Of a stretch of DNA of 64,000 nt, positions 57,414 through 64,000 are shown piece by piece. The stretch spans positions 1 to 64,000 of the forward strand of contig JAOARL010000036.1 of NCBI GenBank assembly GCA_025210555.1, in the 5' to 3' direction. The notes beneath the pieces are model-generated. The model saw nothing but the letters and a program-made list of their open reading frames with translations, made no database searches and was not told the origin of the DNA. This DNA comes from Clostridia bacterium (GTDB taxonomy: Bacteria; Bacillota; Clostridia; Lachnospirales; JAOARL01). The translations under genes and the position numbers were made by a program. Position 1 is the first letter of the stretch; every line of letters begins with the position of its first letter.

Positions 57414-58034
57414 ATGATATTAGAATTTATATTTGGAAGATACTGCATATTTTGCCAAGCTATAATAAGTGATGGACATATGTGTAGTAAGTGTAAAAAA
57501 GATTTACCGTATACAGATAGGGAAGTTATAAAAATAAAAGAGGATGATAATTATTTGAGTGTTAAAAGTGTATTCTATTACGAAGATTATATAATGGACT
57601 CTATATATAGGTTTAAGTATAAAAATAGAAAACACTATGCTAAATATTACGCAAGATATATGAAAAGTATTATTGATAATAGATTTGACGTAATAACTTA
57701 TGTACCTATAAGTAAAAAGAGACTTAAGGAAAGGGGATATAATCAAGCAGAAGTTTTAGCGAAAGAGCTGGGTAAACTTATTAATATAGAAGTAAAAGAA
57801 TTAATATATAGGCATAAAGACACTCAAAAGTTAAGGAACAAAGGGGTTGAAGCTAGAAAAAATATAATTGAAGGAGTTTTTAGAAAAAAATGTATGGTAA
57901 AGGGTAAAAAAATTTTATTAATAGACGATATATATACTACCGGAACTACATTAAATGAGTGTAGTAAAGTGTTAAATGGTAATAATGTGCATTGCTTAAC
58001 ATTAGCTTGTGGAAAAAATACTAAAAAAAGTTAA
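57414..58034 (+). CDS. comF: ComF-family phosphoribosyltransferase-like protein
   Basis: The 206 residues have an N-terminal zinc-ribbon (CIFCQAII, CSKCKKDLPY) and a C-terminal PRTase fold with YVPISKKRLKERGYNQAEVLA and the PRPP loop ILLIDDIYTTGTTLNEC. ComFC proteins support DNA uptake or fork restart in competent bacteria. In Firmicutes comF is commonly next to flgM-flgN-flgK, as here. No good ribosome site precedes the ATG, so the start is less certain. Confidence 0.92.
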   Translation: MILEFIFGRYCIFCQAIISDGHMCSKCKKDLPYTDREVIKIKEDDNYLSVKSVFYYEDYIMDSIYRFKYKNRKHYAKYYARYMKSIIDNRFDVITYVPISKKRLKERGYNQAEVLAKELGKLINIEVKELIYRHKDTQKLRNKGVEARKNIIEGVFRKKCMVKGKKILLIDDIYTTGTTLNECSKVLNGNNVHCLTLACGKNTKKS

Positions 58035-58058
58035 GGAATTACAGAAATGTACCGATAT
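58032..58058 (+). promoter_or_regulatory. sigma-28-like promoter of flgM and the late flagellar operon
   Basis: TAAG, 15 nt and ACCGATAT, close to the SigD/FliA consensus TAAA-N15-GCCGATAT. It overlaps the comF stop and lies about 40 nt before flgM, the expected target. Confidence 0.7.
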
Positions 58059-58098
58059 ATAATATGAGAGATTGTATAAGGGAAGGTAGGTGAGTAAT

Positions 58099-58386
58099 AT
58101 GGATATTTCAAGAGTTCAAGATGCTATGAGAGTTTATGGAGTGAACAAAGTTGATAAAGTTAAGAAAGTTGAAAAGGCTGAAGGAGCAGCGAAAGCAACT
58201 GGAGAAACTTTTGAAGTCTCAGGTTCAGCTAAAGATTTTAGCAAGATACTTGGGGAAGCGATGAAAGCTCCAGAAGTAAGAGAAGACAAAGTAGAATTAG
58301 CTAAAGAAAATTTAGAGAACGGAAATATTACTCCAGAAGAAATTGCAAATAGTATATTAAGGAATAAACTTAATATCAAATTTTAA
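58099..58386 (+). CDS. flgM: anti-sigma-28 factor FlgM
   Basis: FlgM holds the flagellar sigma factor inactive until it is exported through the finished hook-basal body. The 95 residues have a disordered N-terminal half (VDKVKKVEKAEGAAK) and the conserved C-terminal sigma-binding part (EDKVELAKENLENGNI, then EEIANSIL). ATG 58099 follows AGGTGAG; the upstream in-frame GTG is inside that site. It is under a sigma-28-like promoter, so feedback control is likely. Confidence 0.9.
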   Translation: MDISRVQDAMRVYGVNKVDKVKKVEKAEGAAKATGETFEVSGSAKDFSKILGEAMKAPEVREDKVELAKENLENGNITPEEIANSILRNKLNIKF

Positions 58387-58418
58387 TAAATGCGGAGTAA
58401 ACGCCGCATTTATTTTAG
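58385..58418 (+). terminator. hairpin between flgM and flgN
   Basis: AATAAATGCGG/CCGCATTTATT 11-bp stem, then TTAG. The weak T tract suggests attenuation or RNA processing rather than full termination. Confidence 0.65.
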
Positions 58419-58430
58419 TTGGAGGATGAG

Positions 58431-58934
58431 ATGGCAGGATTATTAGAAGAATTAATTATAAATTTAAATAAGGAAAATGATTTATATAAATCTTTGACGA
58501 ATTTAGGAAGTAAGAAAACTGAATGTATAGTAGAAAATAAGATTGATGAAATTGGTAGTCTTACAAATGATGAACAAAGACTTATAACGGACCTTAATAG
58601 AGTTATTAAAAAAAGAGAAGAACAGTTTAAAGATATAGCGATAGTACTTAGCTTAGACAATCAAGAGATAACTTTAAACGCATTAATAGATAAATTAGAG
58701 GGTAATGAGTCGCAAGCTTCACTTATAGAAGTTAGAGATGAGATATTAAAGAATGTTACCGAAATGAGAGAAGTAAATGAAGAAAATGAAGTTTTAATAA
58801 AGCAATCAATGGAATATGTAGAGTTTACATTAAATGCGATTAAAACAAGTTCTAATATCAGTCAAGATAACGGATATTATGGAGAAGAAATGAGTAGCGG
58901 AAGAAATGCAAATTTCTTTGATTCTAAAATGTAA
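58431..58934 (+). CDS. flgN: FlgN-family flagellar chaperone
   Basis: This 167-residue all-helical protein binds and protects the hook-filament junction proteins FlgK and FlgL before export. It has the usual N-terminal pattern (LLEELIINLNKENDLYKSL) and C-terminal helix MEYVEFTLNAIK. ATG 58431 is 5 nt after GGAGG; an upstream TTG is rejected. It lies between flgM and flgK. Confidence 0.88.
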   Translation: MAGLLEELIINLNKENDLYKSLTNLGSKKTECIVENKIDEIGSLTNDEQRLITDLNRVIKKREEQFKDIAIVLSLDNQEITLNALIDKLEGNESQASLIEVRDEILKNVTEMREVNEENEVLIKQSMEYVEFTLNAIKTSSNISQDNGYYGEEMSSGRNANFFDSKM

Positions 58935-58946
58935 AGGGGTGGAGAC

Positions 58947-60512
58947 ATGGGTTTAGCAAGTTTAACTAGTGCTTTTTCAGGAATGGAAGCTAGTAGAATT
59001 GGTATCGAAGTAACAGGTCATAATATAGCTAATATAAATACATCTGGTTATACAAGACAGCAAATGATACAAGCAGATGGTATTTATAATTATTCATATG
59101 GTGATCAAAACCAGATACTTTCTATTGGAACTGGTACAAGTGTTGATTCTATAAGACAAGTAAGAAATTCATTTTTAGATAAAGAATATCAAACTGAATC
59201 AGGAAGATATGGATTTTATCAAGCAAAAGCACAAGTTATAGATGAACTTGAAACTATATTTAAAGATATAGATCAAAATGGATTTAATCAATCGATGATA
59301 GATCTTAAGAATTCTTTAAATGAGTTATCTAAAAACCCAGATTCACTTGAAGCAAGAGCTTCATTTATACAGGCATCTGTGAACTTTGTGGATAAAGCAG
59401 AGTATTCATGGGGACAAATAGAAACATATCAAAGAGATTTAAATGAAGAAGTAGAGAATGAAGTTAAAAGAATAAATACATTAACTAAAGAAATTTCAGA
59501 ACTTAACTCGCAAATAGTTTTATATGAAATATCTGGAGATAATGCAAATGACTATAGAGATACAAGAAATAGTAAGTTAGATGAATTGTCATCACTTATA
59601 GGAATTGAATACAAGGAAGATAAAACAGGAAGCGTTGTAGTTTTTGCAGAAGGTAATCTTCTTATATCAGATGGTTTTGCAAATCAAATTGAACTTGAGA
59701 TGATTGGCGGAAATCCAAATTTCATGAAACCTGTATGGGCAGATTCAAGAACAGATGTATTTGATTTAAGTAAACCAGTATCAGCAGAACTTGGAAATGA
59801 TACAGGGAAACTTAAAGGAGTTCTTAAGATGAGAGGTTCAGCAGCAGCTAACTACTCAACAGATCCTGCAAGTATAGAAGGAGAGTTAATACCTAACCTT
59901 CAAAGAGATTTCGATATATTAATACATGATATGGTTACAATGATAAATGATACAGTTGCACCACAAAATCATATGAATGGACCTAAAGGGTTAGATGGTA
60001 GCCAATATATAGAAATATTTAAAAGAAAGCCAGTAGATAGATATGATGGAAGTGGAAACTATAATGCTGAAAATCCACTTGCAGCAGAAACATTATATTC
60101 TGCAGGTAATATAGAAGTAAATCCAGAGTTACTTAAGAATTATTCTAAAATTCCATTATCAGTAAATGATGATAGAGGAGATAATTCATTAGTTGAAAAG
60201 ATAATAACAACATGGGAAGAAGATAGATTAACAAGTGATCCAACAGGTGGAACTAAGACAGGATATTTTAAATACTATAATGAAATGGTTTCAGGAATTG
60301 GACTTGAAGGTACTCAAATTAAGAGTACATTTAGAAATCAGGAAAAATTACTTGCACAAATAGATAACCAAAGACTTAGAGTGTCAGCGGTATCTATGGA
60401 TGAGGAATTAAGTGAGATGATGAAATATCAACATGCATACTCAGCAGCAGCAAAAGTTGCTAGTACAGTTGATAGTATGATAGAAACATTAATATTTAGA
60501 TTAGGAAAGTGA
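58947..60512 (+). CDS. flgK: flagellar hook-associated protein 1 (FlgK)
   Basis: First hook-filament junction protein, exported by the flagellar type III system. The 521 residues start with the rod/hook signature GMEASRIGIEVTGHNIANIN then TSGYTRQQ, and end with the D0 helix DEELSEMMKYQHAYSAAAKV. The middle domain is variable. A second FlgK-like gene follows. AAAGGGGTGGAG site. Confidence 0.95.
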   Translation: MGLASLTSAFSGMEASRIGIEVTGHNIANINTSGYTRQQMIQADGIYNYSYGDQNQILSIGTGTSVDSIRQVRNSFLDKEYQTESGRYGFYQAKAQVIDELETIFKDIDQNGFNQSMIDLKNSLNELSKNPDSLEARASFIQASVNFVDKAEYSWGQIETYQRDLNEEVENEVKRINTLTKEISELNSQIVLYEISGDNANDYRDTRNSKLDELSSLIGIEYKEDKTGSVVVFAEGNLLISDGFANQIELEMIGGNPNFMKPVWADSRTDVFDLSKPVSAELGNDTGKLKGVLKMRGSAAANYSTDPASIEGELIPNLQRDFDILIHDMVTMINDTVAPQNHMNGPKGLDGSQYIEIFKRKPVDRYDGSGNYNAENPLAAETLYSAGNIEVNPELLKNYSKIPLSVNDDRGDNSLVEKIITTWEEDRLTSDPTGGTKTGYFKYYNEMVSGIGLEGTQIKSTFRNQEKLLAQIDNQRLRVSAVSMDEELSEMMKYQHAYSAAAKVASTVDSMIETLIFRLGK

Positions 60513-60526
60513 TAGGAGGAAGTTAA

Positions 60527-62068
60527 ATGGGTTCATCGTTTTTAGGGTTTGATATAGCTACTAGAAGTTTAGATATAGCAAGAGGAAACATGGGAATTAT
60601 TAATAATAATATAACTAATGCTAACACACCAGGTTATAGTAGACAGTTAGCGATCCAAGAAGCTACTAAACCAATGTACTCTGGAGATGGAAAAGGAATG
60701 CAAGGTACAGGTGCTGCTATAGTAGGAATAGAGAGACAAAGAGATAGTTATATTGATTATAAATATTGGAATGCTAATTCTAAAAATGGAGAGTATGCTG
60801 TTAAACAAACTCAAATTGGACAAATAGAGACTCTTATAAAAGAACCATCTGAGGGCGGATTTGAAGATTCTATAAATAATTTCTTTGATGCAATGCAAAA
60901 GGCATCGACGAATCCAGCAGATAAGTCAGTAAGATCTAGTCTTATGCAGGAATCTATATCACTTACTAAGTATTTTAATTCTACTGCTGAAGAGCTTAAA
61001 GCTCAGCAGAAGGAACTTAACTTTAGTATTAAAACGAAAGTAGAAGAAATAAATTCAATAGCAAATCAAATTCAAAGTTTAAATGGTCAAATACTTAAGA
61101 TGGAAGTATCAGGAGATATGGCAAATGACTTAAGAGACCAAAGGGATATGCTTATAGATAAATTATCAGGAATTATAAATACAAGTGTTGATTATAGAAC
61201 TAACAATGGAGTAGAAGAATGTATAGTTAGAATAAATAATCAGGTATTAGTAGATAATATTTCAGTAAACGAATTAACAGTTGAAACAAGAGCTGCTAAT
61301 AAAAATGATTCAGATGTAGATAATTTATACGATATAAAATGGAAAAATGGATTAGCTTTCAATATGTATGATGATAATATGACAGGAGAGCTAAGAGGAT
61401 ATATAGATGCAAGAGATGGTAATAACTCTGATGTTGGATATAAAGGTATACCGCATTATATGGAACAGCTAAATAACTTTGCTAGAACATTTGCAATGGC
61501 AATAAATGAAGGTAAACATTTAGATGGTACTAGAATAGAAGGTATAGAAAGCGGACATATCGATGGATATGGTCAAAATGATACAACTGGAAATTACTTA
61601 TTCTCATATAGAGATACAGATGGAACGCCAATAGGAAAATCATCTGGTCCACTTGATTATACTAAGATAACTGCAGAAAATTTTTCTCTTTCAGCAGAAG
61701 TTATGGATAGTCAGGAAAATATATCTTTATCAAACGAAGATGGAAATACAAGTAACAATGAAATTGCAGAGCAAATAAATTTACTTAGAAATAATGCATC
61801 AGTGTTTAAAGAAGGTAAGATAATGGATTACATGAATGCAGTAATGAGTGAAGCTGCAATCGATGTAAATCAAGCAAAGAGAGTAACAAATTCTCAGGCA
61901 AATGTGCTTAAGACAATAACAAACCAGAGATTATCAGTATCTGGAGTAGATATAAATGAAGAAATGATGAATTTAATGAAGTTCCAAAATGCATATAGTG
62001 CATCAGCAAAGGTACTTCAAGTATTAAATGAAATATATAATATAACAATAAATGGAATAGGATTATAG
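60527..62068 (+). CDS. flgK: second FlgK-like hook-associated protein
   Basis: 513 residues. The start LDIARGNMGIINNNITNAN then TPGYSRQLA and the end NEEMMNLMKFQNAYSASAKV are homologous to FlgK. The central domain (TGNYLFSYRDTDG region) differs from the upstream copy. It probably forms an extra or alternative junction ring, or one copy may have specialised. It starts 14 nt after the first flgK with AGGAGGAAG. Confidence 0.9.
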   Translation: MGSSFLGFDIATRSLDIARGNMGIINNNITNANTPGYSRQLAIQEATKPMYSGDGKGMQGTGAAIVGIERQRDSYIDYKYWNANSKNGEYAVKQTQIGQIETLIKEPSEGGFEDSINNFFDAMQKASTNPADKSVRSSLMQESISLTKYFNSTAEELKAQQKELNFSIKTKVEEINSIANQIQSLNGQILKMEVSGDMANDLRDQRDMLIDKLSGIINTSVDYRTNNGVEECIVRINNQVLVDNISVNELTVETRAANKNDSDVDNLYDIKWKNGLAFNMYDDNMTGELRGYIDARDGNNSDVGYKGIPHYMEQLNNFARTFAMAINEGKHLDGTRIEGIESGHIDGYGQNDTTGNYLFSYRDTDGTPIGKSSGPLDYTKITAENFSLSAEVMDSQENISLSNEDGNTSNNEIAEQINLLRNNASVFKEGKIMDYMNAVMSEAAIDVNQAKRVTNSQANVLKTITNQRLSVSGVDINEEMMNLMKFQNAYSASAKVLQVLNEIYNITINGIGL

Positions 62069-62079
62069 GAGGGTAAAAT

Positions 62080-63564
62080 ATGAGAGTTACATCGTCAATG
62101 TTAACAAATAATATGCTATATTCACTTAATAGTAACTTACAGAATATGAGTAAATATGAAACGCAACAGGCGACTGGTAAAAAGATTAATGTACCGTCTG
62201 ATGATCCAATTATTGCAAGTAGATCACTTAGTTTTAGAACAAGTCTTGCAGAAGTTGAGCAGTATGAGAGAAATATATCAGATGCAGAATCTTGGATGGA
62301 TATAACAGAAGGAGCGCTTAAGAATGTTGAGAAAATCTTAACTAAGATGAAAGAGCTTTGCGTTCAAGGTGCAAATGGTGTTCTTACTCAAGATGATAGA
62401 GAAAAGATTGCTCAAGAGCTCAAGCAGCTTAGAGGTCAGCTTACACAAGAAGCAAATACTACTTACGCAGGAAGATATGTATTCTCAGGATACAGAACAG
62501 ATGAAAAAGTAATATTTGATCAAGATAATAAACAAACACATGCTATTCAGCAAGATTTAAATAAATCAAATATGGAAAACATTGGAACTGATAGCTATAG
62601 AATTAGACTTCCATATAATGATACAGGAGTTCCAACAGTAACAATTGGCGGAACTACAATGACAATAACAACAAAAACTACTGCAGACGCAGATGCACAT
62701 ACTCCAGCTTCTGGAGATGTACATTTCATAGCTGAAACAGGAGAATTAGTATTCCATACTGATGAAGTGCCAGCTACTGATAGTACAAATATAAGAATAG
62801 AATATAGTAAAACAGGATTTAAAAAAGGTGATCTTAATCCTAAGATGTATTTTAAAACATTAAATTCAGTTACTGTTGGAGGAAGCATTGGAGCAGTAGA
62901 TGGATCTAATGAAATGAGAATGAATTCTATGAACATAGAGCCAGGTAGTATGGTAGGGCTTCAAGTTGGTGGAGTCAATCCAGCAAATATACATTATGCT
63001 AAAGATGGAGATACAGTAGCACTTGGTCCAGATGATGTTAGAATAGATACAGATACAGGTAAGCTTACATTTGGAACTAACTTTAATCCAGCTGATAACG
63101 TAACAGTTGGAAGTTATAAAACATTTGAAGTTCCAGATGATGATGTTATAGAGTACGAAATAAGTACTAGAAATAAAATGGAAGTTAATACATTAGGTAA
63201 AGACATATTTGCTTCAGATATGATGAGAGATTTAGATGAGCTTATCTTAGCTGTTGAAAGTGGAACTACACCTGATAATGAACTTACAGATAAATTCAAT
63301 AATATGTTAGCTAAAGTAGACCATTATAAAGGAGAAATACTAAGTGAGCATTCAAAAATTGGTGCTAAGATGAATAGACTTGAAATGACAAGTAATAGAT
63401 TATCTGAAGAAAAACTTAGTATAACAAAGCTTCTTTCAGAAAATGAAGATGCAGATTTAGCTGAGGTAGTAACAAATCTTAAAACACAAGAAATGATATA
63501 CAATGCATCACTTTCAGTAGCGTCAAAGGTAGTAAGAATGTCGCTAGTTGATTACTTAAGATAA
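62080..63564 (+). CDS. flgL: flagellar hook-associated protein 3 (FlgL), long form
   Basis: Second junction protein between hook and filament. It has the flagellin-like N-terminus (MLTNNMLYSLNSNLQNMSKY, then GKKINVPSDDPI) and the C-terminal helix DADLAEVVTNLKTQEMIYNA. At 494 residues it is much longer than the usual ~300. The extra sequence is a beta-rich middle region (about 170-360) with two similar halves (GELVFHTDEVPA and GKLTFGTNFNPA), probably surface-exposed. Confidence 0.93.
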   Translation: MRVTSSMLTNNMLYSLNSNLQNMSKYETQQATGKKINVPSDDPIIASRSLSFRTSLAEVEQYERNISDAESWMDITEGALKNVEKILTKMKELCVQGANGVLTQDDREKIAQELKQLRGQLTQEANTTYAGRYVFSGYRTDEKVIFDQDNKQTHAIQQDLNKSNMENIGTDSYRIRLPYNDTGVPTVTIGGTTMTITTKTTADADAHTPASGDVHFIAETGELVFHTDEVPATDSTNIRIEYSKTGFKKGDLNPKMYFKTLNSVTVGGSIGAVDGSNEMRMNSMNIEPGSMVGLQVGGVNPANIHYAKDGDTVALGPDDVRIDTDTGKLTFGTNFNPADNVTVGSYKTFEVPDDDVIEYEISTRNKMEVNTLGKDIFASDMMRDLDELILAVESGTTPDNELTDKFNNMLAKVDHYKGEILSEHSKIGAKMNRLEMTSNRLSEEKLSITKLLSENEDADLAEVVTNLKTQEMIYNASLSVASKVVRMSLVDYLR

Positions 63565-63622
63565 TTAAAGCAAAAGCTTTTATTATATAAATAAAAATTA
63601 TCCAATTATAGGGGGAGTTAAA

Positions 63623-64000
63623 ATGACATTAAACACAAGACATTTTGGAGAAATATCAATTGATGTAGAAAAGGTAGTAAGATTCGAAGAAGGTTTACCA
63701 GGGTTTGAAGATAAGAAAGATTTTATATTATTATCTAACGAAGAAAGCAATACATTCTTCTGGTTACAATCTGTAGAAGATGGAGAAGTTGCATTTGCAT
63801 TAGCAAATCCATTCATTTTCTATCCAGAGTATAGCCCAGAGATTAACGATGAGTACATTTCAGAGTTAGGTGAACTTAAAGAAGAAGATTTAAATATATA
63901 TTCAGTATTAGTAGTGCCAGAAGATATTAAGAAAATGAGTGCAAATCTTAAGGCGCCAATCGTAATAAATAATAAGACAAGAAAAGGAAAGCAAGTAATT
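63623..64000 (+). CDS. fliW: flagellar assembly factor FliW (3' end beyond window)
   Basis: FliW binds flagellin and antagonises CsrA, linking flagellin level to its translation. The visible 126 residues start MTLNTRHFGEISIDVEKVVR and contain FEEGLPGFEDKKDF and FALANPFIFYPEY, the family signature. GGGGGAG precedes the ATG. csrA and flagellin may follow outside the window. Confidence 0.93.
   Translation, partial: MTLNTRHFGEISIDVEKVVRFEEGLPGFEDKKDFILLSNEESNTFFWLQSVEDGEVAFALANPFIFYPEYSPEINDEYISELGELKEEDLNIYSVLVVPEDIKKMSANLKAPIVINNKTRKGKQVI

Noticed and set aside
63566-63584. Terminator between flgL and fliW
   Set aside because: Only a 5-bp AAAGC/GCTTT stem with a broken T tract. It is too weak to call, and fliW probably remains in the operon.

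Overview
The window is AT-rich and codes densely, mostly on the + strand. Genes have strong purine-rich Shine-Dalgarno sites, ATG/GTG/TTG starts, and many hairpin-plus-T-run terminators. Two T-box leaders, a RicT/YaaR/HolB block, SLH-domain surface proteins, flagellar hook-filament genes and a sodium-type F-ATP synthase point to a motile, anaerobic, Clostridia-like Firmicute. The genus is not resolved (inference).

Layout. 1-418: five tRNA genes (Thr partial, Tyr, initiator Met, Phe, Lys) and a terminator. 483-9599: the conserved Firmicutes block yaaR-holB-ricT-trmN6-rsmI-metG-tatD, interrupted by a chemoreceptor and a YcxB-like membrane protein. 9832-18312: a YabE-type wall protein, two secreted repeat proteins, two orphan small genes, rsmA and a DUF4870 gene. 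18437-24815: an orphan small gene, T-box plus ileS, another orphan small gene, then a WYL regulator, a SIS protein and a divergent HAM1 protein. 24897-35926: an unknown gene, rpiB, wecA, wecB, a small possibly frameshifted gene, and the full atp operon (Z-I-B-E-F-H-A-G-D-C). 35999-40014: an ABC exporter, an EamA-type protein and, on the - strand, asnA behind an Asn T-box. 40089-49830: a three-gene operon of two giant Fn3/SLH-like surface proteins and a small three-SLH protein. 49926-54010: metK, two tandem small toxin/antisense-RNA loci and recD2. 54202-57319: an orphan cluster ending in an amidoligase-family gene. 57414-64000: comF and flgM-flgN-flgK-flgK paralog-flgL-fliW (fliW cut by the window edge).

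The strongest unusual signal is at 51094-51633. Two tandem copies, about 320 bp apart, each carry a 30-codon hydrophobic/basic ORF on the - strand with an excellent ribosome-binding site. Facing each ORF is a short + strand RNA gene with a consensus promoter and a shared bidirectional terminator. Each RNA holds a variable segment complementary to the start of its own toxin ORF (19 nt with two G.U pairs in copy 1; 13 nt perfect in copy 2), while the rest of the RNA is almost identical. This is the architecture of Fst/par-type type I toxin-antitoxin loci, with apparently divergent cognate pairing segments.

Other signals worth following are a recurring upstream element in the promoters of several orphan small genes, a sigma-28-like promoter before the surface-protein operon, an amidoligase cluster with paralogous small proteins, a HAM1-family protein lacking the family's base-recognition motifs beside a SIS protein, a terminator that hides the next gene's ribosome-binding site, and an initiator tRNA with an aberrant T-loop.
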